From Eopsaltria australis (Eukaryota; Chordata; Aves; Passeriformes; Petroicidae), in contig JAVTVJ010000070.1 of the NCBI GenBank assembly GCA_034509425.1, positions 3,224,001-3,288,000 on the forward strand: DNA of 64,000 nucleotides, read 5' to 3'. The translations under genes and the position numbers were made by a program. This document shows positions 24,601-39,600 of the stretch, in pieces. Position 1 is the first letter of the stretch; each line of letters starts with the position of its first letter. The notes under the pieces were generated by a model, which saw only the letters and a list, made by a program, of their open reading frames with translations, was not told the DNA's origin and did no database searches.

Positions 24601-27600
24601 GGAGACCCCTCCAGGGTTAATTGCTCCAACACACCATGGATGTGCTAGGCTGCAAGCGGTATAGGAATTTGTAAGGACTGTCATGTTTCCAGTAACATGC
24701 TTCTTTTTTTCTTTTTCTGCTTTTTCAGTTGAATGTTCCTTTTGCTATCACTTTTTCCATCCTTTGGCTCCAGTTCAGCGAGCTAGTTGGGCAGGTATTT
24801 AACTTCAAGCAGTTAATCATGTGCTTATATCCTTTGCCCAGCTGGGACCCTGGTTGTTAAGTACCTGCTCCCTATCAGGAAGGAGGGCTTTGCATGACAA
24901 TAACCTCACCCCTGGGGCTGTGGGAGGTTACTCCAAATCTTAGACCAAATGGACTTGTTCAGGAGCACTGTCATTGCTATTTTTCCTGGGAAAGCATCAT
25001 GCTGTCACAGCATCAGTCTTGGTTTATATAAACCTCATTTTTGAGATGGCCACTTTCTGTGCCCCTGCAGAAAGCAGACTTTAAATCAGAGGCTTCCTGT
25101 TGTCCTGCACTATTACCACCCTGCAGCAACAGCTCTGAAGGCAGCAGTCTCAAAGTTGAACCTTCCAGGGCACTCAAAGCAAGGGGTAGGAAGAGTATTT
25201 TGCTTGCACAGAAGTTTTTCTCTAGCTGTGCGTGCAGCTGCACTGCATTAGCCTAAGGTACTTTCCTGCTTACGTGCCTGCTAGCTTGCACCTCATTCAG
25301 TTGACTACAGTTTAAAGTGAATTGGGTCTGGCAGAGCACAAGCCTTGCTTTCCACTGCAAGCCTCCTTAAGAAAGGCTCTCCTGGGACTGCAGATTCCTG
25401 GAGGGACTGGAAGAAAAGCTGCAGAGCTGGGCGCAGAGCCACTTTTGCAGGGAGAAAATACTGACATAGTGCCATCTGCCCTGTAAAAGTTTTTGGCAGT
25501 TCAAACATACATACCACATCTTCAACGTGTAGCACTCCCCATAGAAAGAAAGCTAACATCCCTTCCTAAATCACACCCCATTTCCCTTGGATTTCACTCT
25601 ACTTGCTCAGATTCTTACAGAAATACTTAATATTATATTGTCTGGCTGACTTTACCTTCTGTCACTTTTGACAGGCTCAAGTTAGGGGGCTAACTGGAAT
25701 GTGTGTTTAATGCTTTGTTCATGATTGTGCAATGAGGATGGAAAAGCTGTAACGACTGTTCCATGATGCAGGCCCTATAAATAGAGTGCATGGGAAAGGG
25801 TGCTCTCTAATGCATTCTGTTCTAATCAATAACAACAAGCTGACTCCAATTATATTTTATTGTCTCCGAGAAATGTATTTTCATGGCATAACAGCTGTGA
25901 GTCACATCAGTGGTTTAGTTACGAGTCAGATTCACTTAGAAATATTTGAGGCTGATGGCTGTTTTTTTCTGCAGTCAGGCACTGCAAGATTGACTGCTCT
26001 TGCTGCAGTTAATATTTAATCCTGTCACTGAACCTGCAACACTTACCTGTAAGTGTGCTTCACAAGAGGGCTCTCTAAGGCTGTAGGAACAAAAAGGTTC
26101 ATATCCTAGCTGGATGCAAACCCCTACAAGCTTATGAATTCTTTGTATGGGGAAAGTGTAGAGATACCAAGTACATATCATCCTGCAATACTGTGTACTT
26201 AGTGACAACTGGAACTGGGAGAAGCACATATTGTCAACTTTCAGGCATTTTCCCTCTTCAGAAATGAGAAACACTGAGAAAATATGTTTTATCTCTGTTT
26301 CCTAACAGATATAAAAACATAAATAATGATTTTATAAAAACCAACCTAAAGACTTTCAATTATATACTGCAATATGGTATGTACAATGGTAATTATTATA
26401 ATTTGATGCATCTATTTTTCATAGTGGCATTTGCATCCCTGGTTTCTCCAGAGCACTTAATGCTTTTTGACAGCCAGTGAGGATGACTTCTTGAAAGGCG
26501 AAAAGCCAGGAGGTAGGACACCTTTGGTGTTCCAGGACAGCATTCATGTCTATGTGGATGTTGCCTACAGCAACTAATGGTATGAAATTCCTTTTGTCTC
26601 ACAAAAGTGAAAATTTTAAGAAACTTGCTTGTGCTTTCTTGCTTTTTTTTAAACTGCCAGAGAAACATGACGAGAAATAGACTGAAAGTCAGTGAGAATA
26701 ACAGGTAGCAGTCAAGGTCAAAACATACGGTAGCCCTAGAGTAATTTATCTCTTGGACACAGCTATCCTTTGGTGAGAGGAAACACACTGCTCTCAGTGA
26801 GTTACAGGCATCAGAAGCCAGGACCTGGAAACACCCATTAGTACATTATTGTCAGTCTGGATCTCAAAATAGCTTTGCCTTTGCTAAATGTGAGGTTGGC
26901 TTGCTCTTGTCTGTGCCTCTTGGCTGTTGACATTTTGGACTCTGACAGTATCCTGGGAAGTTGCTAATGTCAGGATCCTGATTTCCTGAGAAACTGTGCA
27001 TTATAGCGATGTACACTTTGGGAAAAGTTGTGTGTCTTTCCCTTTTGTAATGTCTTTGTATTCCTTAAGTAGGCCAAGCAAGCACCAGGTACCAAGTTAC
27101 ACTTGTACTTGGATTGTCCAGTGGTTATTCTGACACAAAATGTGAATTCACATTACCAAATCACTGCTTACTCAGTGCTTTGGGGATGTAACATTTTACA
27201 TAGCATCAGGTGTACTTGACTCTTGTGGTCAGTTGGTCACATCCTCCTCCTCCATTTCTGACAAAGCTATCTGGTTTCACAGGCTGTACTGAGGCCCACA
27301 GTGACAGAATGACCCCTGCTGAGTAAATAGCATCACCAGGGTAAATCTGTAAACATGCAATGTTAGGAGGTGGTCAGACCTGATACTTCCAATACCAGAC
27401 CATAATTAGTACCTCTACTATGATCTAGGCATGAAGAAATGAGTCATTGCTGACCTTGAACTTAGTGAGTCTATGAGATCACAGGAAAAAAGATTTATCT
27501 CACTTTGCAGTAAAAGGTTTCTTAATATTTGCAGTCACAAGAAATGCAAGGTGTAGGATGCCTCTTGGTGTGATAAACTGCACTAAAGCATTTGAAAATT

Positions 27601-28273
27601 CAGTAGTTGCAATTGTTTTGATTATAACAATTCCATGCAGATAAATTATGATCAATGTGTTTGTGTCTGACACAATGCAGTCCAAATATCCCCTGATGCC
27701 TCCAAAAAGTACTTAACTACATTTGTATTTCTCACATTAAAGTGCATGTCTCTTAGTATTTTGATGTTTTAAAACAATTACCCAGAAAATTATTATCCTC
27801 CTACTTTATTCCATCAATCCTATTTTACAGGGCATCTTTTTTGGAACCCCACCTTGGCAGAACACAAAATACACTCTGGTAATCTAAGAGAACAGTTCAC
27901 TTCCTGAAACAAGTTTATCCACTTTAACACTTCTCAAATAAATCCAGGGAACAGGAGCACTAAACTAGATGAAGGTCTAAGCAATAGGATTCTGTGTACT
28001 GCATTTGCATTCTTTAATTATCACCTTCTTTAAAGGGAGAGAGGGTCATATTTTACTAAACAAGATAGCTGGCAACCTTAATGAAACAGTATCGTACTAA
28101 TTTCTTAACAGTTTGAGACTGCTCCCGAGCAGATGTGCAAGTCCAGCCAGTGAACTTCTTACAAGCAGGACTTTTACATATATATTTCAAGTGCAGCTTT
28201 CAGTTATTTTTTTCCTGATATTGTGGTGCTCTTTGTTTGACCCTAAGGAATTGGTAGTATTTCCACTAGTCAT

Positions 28274-28306
28274 TGGCAAAACTCCCAAAGACTTCAATGC
28301 GAGTTA
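28274..28306. repeat. Relic of an old amniote repeat with a semi-palindrome
   Basis: GGCAAAACTCCCAAAGACTT then CAATGCGAGTT is close to GGCAAAACTCCCATTGACTT...CAATGGGAGTT, a motif I know from ancient interspersed repeats of turtles, crocodiles and birds. A second relic lies at 61014-61035. Family not named. Confidence 0.35.
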
Positions 28307-29254
28307 AATTTGTCTGCAGAAAGAGACATGTCATTTAGTCTGTGGTTTGGTCTCACATTAGCATTGCTGCCCACTACTATGCAAAACAAAATAACAAGGT
28401 TCTAAAAGGAAAGTTTATTCTTTTGCATGTGTGTTTTCTAACCACATAAGTAACAAAAAACATGGTAATTTCACTGCCTGCAAATGAATGTCTGGAGCTT
28501 CTTGAAGATCATCTTTCAGAGGGACCACATGAACCTTCAGGGTTCACTGAGACTCAGGTGCTAATTCCATGACTAAGCCGTGTTAAAGTGACTCAAAGAC
28601 AACTGCAAAGTGACATTCAGTGGCTTACCATCTCTCAGGTCACCGAGTGCCCCAATTCCTCTTTTTTGTGTGAATGTGCCCCAGGGCATCTGTAATCCAT
28701 GTTAGGATTTTACTTGGTGTTGGCATAGGGTACCACAAAAGACCCTCTGCTCACTCTCCAGCAGAGATGAAAAGAGCTGATTTATGTCAGAATACAAAAA
28801 GAAGGTGATGGAGAACAGTATGAAATATGCTCTGTGTCATTTCATAATTCAGGGAAAGTTTCTAATGCAAAACACATTTAAAGTCCTATTTTGAGAGAAC
28901 AGAATGGTATTGGAGACAATTCCAAAGCATAGCTAGAGGCAAAGCAAAATTCCCCTTAATGGATGTTTGAAAAGTTTGGGATATAAAATGTTTGGGAATA
29001 AAAAATTTTGAATAAAAAAGAAACAAGACTGAAAGCATATAAAATGATGCAGGCAGAAGTTAATCAGGAAGACCATGAAGCCAGCTACCTGAAAGGAAGT
29101 TTTTAACCTGCTTTTTTTTTTCCCAAATGAAAGAAAAGCAGTTTAAAAAAAATGTATATTTTCATCATATGCACAGATAACTTATTTTGCCATGAAAGCA
29201 GACTACCCTTAATGCAGAAAGGCAAGTTAAGCATATTTACAGCTTAAAGCAGTG

Positions 29255-29545
29255 TCCAGGGTTGTAACAGGACAAGTACACAGGGCTCAAATCCCAGTCT
29301 TGGTGGCAATGTAGCTGTAATGGTGGACATGAGAGGTGTAGGTTCAATTTCCTTCTCTACCATGTAATCTCAGTTTGGCCAGGGAGGGATGAAAGACAAT
29401 AGCTGGGCAGATGCTGAAACTTGGTTTGGAGACCAGAATCCCACACAAATTCTCTGGAATTACACAGTTCAATGCCTTTAAAACATCAGTCTCTCTGTGC
29501 CTCTGTTCTCCAGCTACAAAGTGGGAACAATGTCACTGCACCCCA
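29255..29545 (+). mobile_element. Possible ancient MIR-like SINE relic
   Basis: The segment has a tRNA-like part (GGGCTCAAATCCCAG, like an RNA polymerase III B box) and, about 220 bp on, CTCTCTGTGCCTCTGTTCTC followed by CTACAAAGTGGGAACAATG. The latter resembles the end of the MIR core (CTCTCTGTGCCTCAGTTTCC...CTGTAAAATGGGGATAAT). The spacing is longer than in a full MIR, so an insertion or two separate fragments is possible. Confidence 0.4.
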
Positions 29546-32500
29546 AACAAAACAAGTGAAAGAGACAATCCATTAATGTGCACAGATACATATTCCTGTG
29601 ACTGAGATTCAGAGAAACATTATCTCCAGAATGAATTAACGCATGTTTCTACTTCTAGGGGTTATTGTTGTTATTTGGTTGTGTTGTTTTCCTTTGTTTT
29701 TTTCCTCTCCCTCCCACAGAGTACATGAAGCTGCTGACTGCTGCCAAGGTCTAGCTGGGCTCGTACTGCAGCTGCAGCCCTACTCCTGGAGGAGTTTAGT
29801 CAGATGCCAGAGTGTCAGGAGGGCAGAAGCTGTGCTTGATGACTCTTGCCTGCAGCTCAGCTTTCTTCTCTTCTGCCTCTATTCTTTAAACTTTAGTGAC
29901 TGAACCCATTCTTTTTCTCCAACATGGGCCTTCACTGACAAAGCATCAGACAGGGTAGCAAAAGTGACCTCAGAGTGAATCTCAGAACCAACTACTGTAA
30001 ACAATGTGTCATTCTTTTACTTCCATACACTGATGCAGTGCTGAAACTACAAGACCCAGTGTGCAATAGCAAAACTTTATCAAAATGGAATATTGGTTGC
30101 CTAGCAATTTAAAATATTGATAACAAAATATTTATGCTTATGGCTATAGAAGCAAACATCTGATTTGGTATTGCTGCCTACTCTAAACTGTGTTTGATGT
30201 ATCCAATACAGCAAAATTCAGAAGTCAGGGGGTTCAGAGCACAAAAAACTACTAGATTCACAGCAGAGGAAGCACAAAGGGGATGCAGCACTTTTGACTG
30301 CGTCCTGCAGTACATACTGATATATAAAGCACACAGCAAATATCAGAAGATGCAGTTTGGTGTTATGGCCGACCATGCTCATATAATCAGGTCAGTCTTA
30401 TTTGTTACTGTTCCAATCTCTCCCAAATACTAGCTTCCTTGTTTTATTCTGCTTCACCCAGGCCCCAAAACCATCTGTGATTTGGCAGCTTCTACTGAGT
30501 CAGAAAATGTCAGCAGGAGAGGGGAGGGGTGATTAAAGAGAAGAGACAGAAACTTTTCCAGCCCTCTGCTTGCCTGCCTTTTTAGCATTCTCTGTGTGAG
30601 CTCTGCTGGCAACACCTACAATTCATTTCTTTCATTAGAACATCTGATTGTGCTAACAGGGGCTGCCCAGCACTTGATTAAAGATGTGTTCTTAACCAAG
30701 AACAGTGCAATTAAATGTGAGAGTTGTATAGATCCAAGACCTTAATCAGGGGCAGGAGAATAAAGCATTGCAGATTTGGAACCTGATGCATGGAATCTGT
30801 TAAATCATGCTGACAGTCACAGACCAGTCCAGCTTGGAATCCAATATGCCTTATATGGTAAATTCAGCAATATTTTAATAACTATCCACCAGTTTGATAG
30901 TAAGTTTTTTTCATGACAATGCAAGTACAGTTCTTTTCATGCACTGTCACAGCTGACCTTTGGGACACTCTCCTTTCTCCCAGAACTAGGACTAACACTC
31001 AGGAAATTTTGCCAAAGTGTAATTGGGTGATATTTATTAATCAAAGAAAATAATTCTTTTTGCATCTGGTCAGGAGCTTCTTTCATGGCTCGTCTCTCAC
31101 AAATTCAGTGATAGGAAATGCTAGCTAAAAAACTGATCTTAAACACACAAGGTATGACCAAAGATAGAAAGGATTTCTAATGATCTCAGTGGATTTTGGA
31201 TTTGTTACTATTCCTTCTGGGCCGAAAAGAAGTTCCTGTTGTCTCTCTGCTATGTCTGCAGAGTGACTAACATAACCTAAAAAGAACAGTCAGCCAAAGA
31301 AAGCATTATTCTAACCATTGTTTTGCACAAGAGGAACACAAGCTGAGGCCCACAGAACCATGCAAGTGTCTCACTCCCCCCGGCAGAAATAAGCAAGCAC
31401 TAGGTCCCTATTTGAGAACCTCACCCAGTGGTTTGAGCAAGATCAGTTAAGGCCGGTCCTGGTAGAGCAAAAAACTGACCACAGGTCCCCAGAGTCACAG
31501 CCCCATAATCCATCTTGATACTGTTTCTGTTCTTTGGATTAAGCCAGAAAACTTTCTGTAAAATACAGTCATTAAACCAGACATCTACATACAAAGAGGT
31601 GACGCAGGAGAACACACATCCAATTTGAAAAAACACTCTTAAGATTGTAAATACAGATTTATAGAACTATTTGCACAATTGCTACATAGTTTGAAATGTA
31701 GAATAAGCTTGACAGAGTTATCAAATTACTTGGGATAATGACCAAATATCTAAAAAATGCTTTCCTTGCTAATCTATGAAAGCAAATATAGACTGTACCC
31801 AACCAGTCAGTTATTCCCTGTGAACTGAATCTAAGCAGAACAAAAAGTACCTCCTCAGTCTTTAATGAGATCTATTGTTAATACAGTGTAGTCCTGATAG
31901 TTCATGTTGGGGAGGGAGGACAGAGAGGACAAGAGTCTGAGGTCCCACATGGAGAAGCAGGATGGAAAGCTCAGGCATCAGGTCTCGTCTTCTCAGCACC
32001 TGAGCTAAATACCTGCCACTGGCACTTGGGTAACCTGGTACTGCTCACAGTGGACTGGTTTCTGACCTCACCTGGCTGTTTTGCCTTTGGCTGTAACAAA
32101 TCAATCTGTTGCAGTGGGCACCCAGGAACACCTTATATGCTGTTTCAGGCCAGGCTGGTGCATTATAAGGTTTGATCAACTTTGCTGGGGCAGTGGTGAC
32201 AGAAAGTCTTCTGCAGCACAACAAAGGCACGTTAATGGCACAGTAACATTTTTGGACTGGAGCACTGTTGTCGGCTCCAGTGAGCCATCACAACAAACAC
32301 AATTGTTCCGGCTCAGTAGCAGAGGTTCCCTCTCACCAGTTGCCTCCTTTGCCACTGCAGAAGCCATCTACCTTCCCAGGATGAACTGTTGGAATCAACC
32401 AGAGAAGCCCTTCACTCAGTTCAATGCACAATCAGCTGGGTTTTCCCTTCCCCGGCATTGGGTGGGTAGACATTAATCTGAATGTTTGGCTTGTAAGGTC

Positions 32501-35500
32501 AGTGCAGGTTTCACCCTTTCCCTCTTCAAAGGGCAGAAGAAAAGAGCATGGCACATCTTAGATTGCAACAGCTGTGTCTGCCCCGATCTTCTGCTTCACC
32601 TCCTTCCTCCCACTTACCCCCAGAAAGAGTTCCCTGCTATTGCTTTTTCTGCTCCATTTTCCTGCACTTCAAAACCAGGATTGTTAATGCTTGCTCCACA
32701 GGACTGCAGAAAGTACTAGAAGATAAACAAGTACCAGTGCAATGCTTTAACATCTCATATCTAGCATGCTCTCACACTGTAAGCTGCTTGTGGAGAGAAG
32801 AGTGGTCTTCCCAACCCCACATTTATTACTTAGCTGGATCACAATCTTTTATTCTACTTCCAAACAAAGTGTAGCGATCAGACGTACTTCTGGTGTGATA
32901 GCATTAAAGAATGTTGTAGATCAAAGCCTGTCTGAAGTGATGGAGATGATGAATATCCCCTCTTCTAGATCCAACTTAAAAATAAAAGCTGTGTGTGTAA
33001 TGAAAACCAAATTGTCTGTGTCTCTGCCAAAGAAATAAGAAAACCAAGAGTGGCATTTCCTTACTCCGGACCTGCGGCAGCTGACCTTTCCTGAAATATG
33101 GAAAGCCAGTGGTGGGTAATAATATTGTCATGAAAAACAGTTTTAGTCACCAGTGAGTGGGTGTGTACAGTTTCAGAAAGAGAAGTTGGCTGTTGGGCTT
33201 TTTCTTTAGGACAAGAAACATTGTGAGTTTCACCCTCCAGCAACCCTAAACTTGCTATGGGCGTCAAGAAGATCCTTCTTCCTCCTGCCTTTCTTGGTTA
33301 GTAGCAGCAGCAATCAGTCCTGGAACAAAGATGATAGCTAATGACATCAGTACCCACTTATGGCACAAGAGCTGATTTCAAATCAGCTCTGACCCTTATT
33401 GCTTGTTCAGGGAAGTCAGTGCAAACCTGGGAATCCAGCTATGAACACAGACTGTGAACTGTGGTTTCATGGCTTTTACACAGTTGGTCTTACCAGCTAG
33501 TGATCACTGGTGTGAAATATTAGCAGGAAATTTTGAGCTGCATGAAGTGCTGTGAGAATCATTACAGTCTCTGTACACTGCTAATACTTATACATGCATG
33601 TAAGATTTGAAGTTTCTCTCTTCAGTAATTTCAATGTCCAACTCTGTGGGAGATATCAGGACTGGCAGATTAATCTGAGATTTGATTTTGGATTTTAGGG
33701 AGGTTCAAGTAGCAATTAAACTAAAGCAAAAATATGAATTTGAAGACTCAGTTCCTCTCTGATTTTGATATATTCCTGTCAGACACAGTTTACATTTGAC
33801 CCCTGTGTGCTGAGTGAATGAATTGAATCCAATCTTCCCTGAACTAGGGAAATCTTCATTGTTAATCAAAGTCCTTTTCCTATAGCCTGTCCTTCTTCAA
33901 ATCACAGGACAATGTAGGTAGGGGAAAATATAAATATATTCACACTGGTCCTGTAAAGACAGATGCAAACCTATGTCCAAACGAAATATCATGAGAAAGG
34001 ATTAGGACTGCTTTAGCTGAGAGAAATGATAAATTACTTGGTTCAACTCTCTACCCTAAAATGTCTCAACACTTCCTCTCATTTGGGATCCCAAGTCCAG
34101 CATAACACCCCCGCTTGTTCCATTTCAGCCAAGATTGACTGTAACCATGTATAGGCCACGCTCTTGCTTCCATACAGTGCAAAAACAAGAAGGAAGCATT
34201 TAAAAATGATCAGTGTATATATCCATGTGATGTGTGCATATCTGTGTGTACAGAGACATAAAAGGAAAGTAGGCACTCTGAATTAGTGAGCTTTGATTTT
34301 CTCAAACGTTTCTCAAATGATGACAGAGGTGATGGCTCCAGCATTCCATGAGCCTGGCTCTCCCAGACATATCTAAATGTATACAGCCTATGAGACAGCA
34401 GTCTAGGCCAAAATACATGAGGGCTGGCACTAAATGGCATTCTAGGAAAAACAGAATATCAAACACAGAACTCATAGGTGGCTGCGCAAGCAGCAAAATG
34501 CCACTTAAATCACCAGACCACTGTTATATTCATTTCTGAATGTTGCAAATTACTTTCATCATCCATTTTCCACTCACTACAGGAGAAAGAAGTTGAAACC
34601 AAGCTTAAAGAGACAGTTCACTTTGAAAAACCTTGGTGGGCTGACTGCAGATCACTTTGGCAGGAGATTTTTAAACAGTTTTAAATTTGTCTTGGCCTTT
34701 TGTACATACAGTTCAGCTTTTGGCCAACTTCCAATGGTAAATGAGGAATTCTTCACTTTCTGTCCCAACTGCTGTGAAATTTTGCTGTAAAATGAATTAA
34801 AATTTCAGAAATCCATGCAAGAGGTGGTTGAAAGGAATACAGACTCCTGCACAGAAAAGGAAAAAGCTTTTTCCACACTACAGTAGGAAAAAAGACCCAT
34901 GAAACTATTCAGCCCCAAAAAGGCATCTTTCTCTGTTTCCTTGCATCTGGTCTGTAGAAACATCATGTGTTTTGCAGGTCTGGAGGGCTGCGGAAGAGAA
35001 GCTGGAAAGTGAAAAGAAGCCTCCATAGAGCTATTTTTACCAGGCCTATTTCTCTTCTCCTTAGCTGGTTGAATGGTCCCCTCCTGATGGAAGGAGAGGG
35101 AAGGAAGGAGTAAAACTACAGAGAGGAGAAATAGAAGACCTTTGCTTGGAAAATACTGTTTAATCTTAAGCTGTCAAAGTCTCATCCATGTACAGAGACC
35201 AGTACAGTCACTTTGCAGTGCCTAAGCTTGAGAATTTCTCTATTATCCCTATTTTCACTTCCTTACTTTCTTTTTTCCCCTCACAGTACAAGAGGCAAAA
35301 TCATGATCAGTTATAAAGTAGGCCTATAATATTTTGAAGGAAAAGATGACATGCATAAGCACATTTCTCTCATTAAAAGATTTGATTGCATTTACTTACA
35401 TGAAATTGGGCTTTCAGAAACTGCTGGATCCCATTAAGTCACATGCTAATTTTATGTAAAGATTTCAGTACTGTTCTTTGGGAGGAGTCTTTTTACACAC

Positions 35501-36608
35501 ATTGTTTTCTGTATGTACTATATGTCTGACTGTGGTGCTCATATATGCAGTAAATAGTGTCTTACAGCAAAAAACAGCTGCACTGGACACTGTGGGACTT
35601 CCTGGACAAAAAAGTGTGAGTGTGTGTGCGTGCATGTATGTGTGTGCACAAAGCTGTAAGAGTGTATTAATCAGTTTGTGAACTGGCTTGTTCAACTTAC
35701 ATATCCCCATCTTACCTCCTTTGGTAGCCAGCTACTTTTCTGAGCAGATATTTTGGCTTCAGAAGAATTCTATGGGACTTTTTACCAGCAACAGCATGGG
35801 TAGGTCAACTGTCTTCAGCTGAATTTCAGAAAAAAAGAAAATCCCAAACTCCCAAGACAACCAGAATATCTTTGTAGGAACTAGAAAGATCCTGCAAAGA
35901 AACGCCGTATGTACACACAGATCTGGCTGTGGTGTTCTTCCAACATCTTAAGCAGCTCTACATCACATATGGTACCAGAACAGCTGACCTGCTGCAGATA
36001 TCTCATGATACAGAAGTAAAATCCAGTATGATTTTCTGTGTCACCATGCCAGCTGGCAGCATTATGTTTGCAGAGTTCACATATGAGTGCAATTTTCTTT
36101 AATGACAGTCCTTTCCTGCTGTGAATATGATTTAGAAATTATTCTAGCTGCAGTAAACTCATTTAGGGAAATTTGAAGGGCACTGGCAAAAGACTGTGCA
36201 GGCACATCTGCCACAGGCAATGGCCTCCCTCCAGGTGGAGAGGCAATCAAAATCAGACTCCTCAGCATTACAATCCCTGTGACATATTAGCAGGTTACTA
36301 GGTCTGTGCATCCACTGAGACCTAATATTAAAGGACCTCTGGCTTTAATGAGTTGACTAGTGAAGGGATTTAACTCACCCAGTAATATCAGCCAGCACAG
36401 CTTGCTTACCTGCATTACCTTAGACACACCTGTGCAGGGCTTGCTTTCTTCCCACCGTTCATTTTGGGATTGCATCTACTCCGTAGTAAAGGGAACAATT
36501 ATCTCGTGATAGAGCAGTATGTTTTGGGCTCACACGTTAGATAATCTGATTTTAAAATATAACATGTATGGGGTCCCCTACAGTGTAATTTTTCAGTGAT
36601 TCTTGGCC

Positions 36609-36624
36609 ATACACACACACACAA
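36609..36624 (+). repeat. Short (AC)n run
   Basis: About seven AC units. Similar short GT/AC runs occur at about 11,488 and 35,614-35,646. Confidence 0.7.
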
Positions 36625-39600
36625 ACATGCACCACTAGGAGGAAACAAACTCCAGACCCTTTAACAGAAACATTGCTGGCAGCAAATACTAGAGAAAAGA
36701 CATTAACAACACATTCACTTTGATCATGTTGACGGCTCAATCTCTCTTTTCCCTGGGAAATTCTGGTATAATTCTTTCTAGAGTAACATAGTTTGCAAGG
36801 CACCCTTCGGTATGAGCTGCCACAGCCACACAGCAACTGGATCAGCTGGACACATCAGAAACACACGTCTCTGCTGATACTGATACTCTTGCCAACTGAA
36901 GAGGTCTACTTGGGGTAGAACCAAAGTGCAAAATCAGATGAACTGTCATTCCCAAAAACAAAAGCACAAATTTTGTATAATGTATGCTACTAACACTGGA
37001 TGAAGAAAATGCATTTTCAGTGATGCAAACAATAGATCAAGATCTAATATATTTGTGAATGGCAATAGTAATATCAGCACTTTTTAGAACAGCCTGTCTA
37101 AAAATATTTTGGCTGCAGTATAGAGAGAAAGTCCTATGGTATGGCATAAACATACAGACCAACAGCAATAAACCACATAAAAGTACACACTGCGAATCAA
37201 AGAGGGGTGAGAAGGCCCAAGGCAACAAGGGGCTTTGATTTAGTGCATGTAGAGCACCTCCCAGTTTAAAGAGCATGTACACAACTGAAGACAAATAAGC
37301 CTAGTAGAGAATATCAGCAATATAATGGCTAGAGTTGTATAACACAGATCTCAAAGCCAAAGAAATTCTTTGCATAGCAGCACTGTGAGAATTGCATAAG
37401 TTCTTGGGCCTGCCTTCTGGATTGCTGTAGATCTTTGCAAAAATGCTGTTGAAGACATTTGAATACAAAATCCCTATTTAAACCCCCAAATTTTAATAGA
37501 CAACTGGAGAAATAAATTGGTCTTCTGAATGCTCTGCAGAATTCTATTACATTGATTGCCAATCCTTTCCTTTATATAACAGCCAACTCCCTTACAGTGT
37601 GTGTAATCATGAAACACAATTGTGTTGTTGCTGGAGAACAAAGTTTGTTCCTTCAGCAACATTTTAAAGATACAGAAGTCTGTCACTTACACTGTAAAGC
37701 CAAAACACCTAATGGAAATGCACTCTGAGTTTGAGGAATGGTACCCAGAGGTTTTAAAGGGAATTTTTTTCCTTTACTCCTTCCGCCTCCAGCAGACGAT
37801 CTGAGTCAGGCCAATTTTGTAGCCTCCAGGCATCCTGCTCTGTTGCATATGCAGGTAAGATCTAAGTGATATTCCTCTATATGCTTCTACCCTGCCACAC
37901 TCCTCCATAAAATGTTCTGGTAAGACTATGGCTCCATGTCCCAGCATGAGGGAGAACGATGCTTTCTGTCAAGTAAATCCCAGCCAGCTGATTCCTAGTG
38001 GGATCCCCATTTCAGTGGGCAGCTGACTGTGTCTCCAGGGAGCTACTAAGACCCATAAACATGCAATAAAGAGAGACTAATTCAGAGTGCAAGTAAGAAG
38101 AACATATATCTGCATTAAGACTTCAGACAGAGTATGGAGGAGTAAAATTATTAAAACCTGTTTCAGAAATGGGCTTACAAAACTCACTGCTTCCATAGGT
38201 GACACTAGCATTAATAAGAAGGTCAAGTTACGCTTAGATCATTTGTGTTTCTTGCACAAGTGTGTGTATATGTGTAGATTTCTGTGTCAGAAACAACACA
38301 GGGGAACCTGAAAGCCCAATGGACCTTTTTCCCCTACAGCAAATAAGTGAATAAAGCCATTACCATGGTTCAATAACCACAGTTATGGGAACTAGAAAAA
38401 TCACCACAGTCCACTGGCCCTGTTACAAGTGCAATTGAAGAGAATATTTAAACAGTGACAATGGCAATTTTCTAAAGTTAGTCTTTCCAACTAGCTGCCT
38501 GCAGACCAAAATCACCAGTTTTGATACTTTTAGGCATAAGAACCAATGTCTGTAATTAGATGGACACAGAAATCTTGACAAAATGGACTCATCCTTGACC
38601 TATTAGTTTATTTCAAAAACCTTCTGTTCATTTAACTTACATACATCAGGGAATGTTGTTGGCATTTGATCCTTTCTCTGTGGTTCAACAAGGTGGTCTA
38701 TGTCAAAGGCAACCAAAGAAACTGACAGGAACTAAAGAAACACTTTCACTTACTAATCAAGGGAAATGCTTTCGTAGTTACATACTTCAAACAAAAGTGC
38801 ACCACAATGTTTCAGAACAAAACTGCTTAACTTCACCATAAAGGTAATTTAAAGAAGTGTTTTTGCAGTCAAGAGTGACTGAAGTTAAGAACCACATTTT
38901 TTTACAATTCTCTCATACTACCCTTCCCTCAGCATTAGGCATTCAAAGCTGGTCAGCTACTTAGGCATTTAAAAGGTCAATTTGCAAGGTATTTTGATTT
39001 TCTAATTTCCAGTTAGATAGAATATTAAGCCATGTTCCAAATTTACCACGAATCATGTCTAATTTTTCTAGCTGTGAGGAAGCTAATGGAGTGCAATCTC
39101 TAAATTAGGGCAAACAGTCAAATTTATGGAACTCCTGATTTTTCACTTGAGCACACAGATTTTTGTCTCTATCCAAACTGTATAAATTTTCTCCAAGATT
39201 TTCTGTCCTTGTATCTTTTCCAGCAATAACTTTGCAATAATGTCTGAGTAAGTTTTGATGAATTGTTGATTTGCTTGAAGTCTTCATGTATTGTGGGACA
39301 GACCTAGAAAGGACAAGAAGTCTAGATAGAGAAAATTACTCAAGTGTGTTTTTTGCCAGGCAGACAGCCACAATGGCATGATAAATTGAGATTTATGGCT
39401 CTAATGCCTGCTCACTCCAATATTGGCAAGCCTGAACTGTTACCAATTCTACCATACAGGCTATTGCTCAGAACACATGGCCTCCTGTTTTCTCTCTCTT
39501 CAAATCAAAGCTGTGCAGAGGAAAGAAGAATAAGATCCTAAAAGGAAGTAAAAAGGTGTGAATTCTCAACATGACTGGAGTAGAACAACAGATCACTACC

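Noticed and set aside
24740..24860. Sequence like an old reptile repeat (TTTAACTTCAAGCAGTTAATC)
   Set aside because: Resemblance too weak and short to call without a library search.
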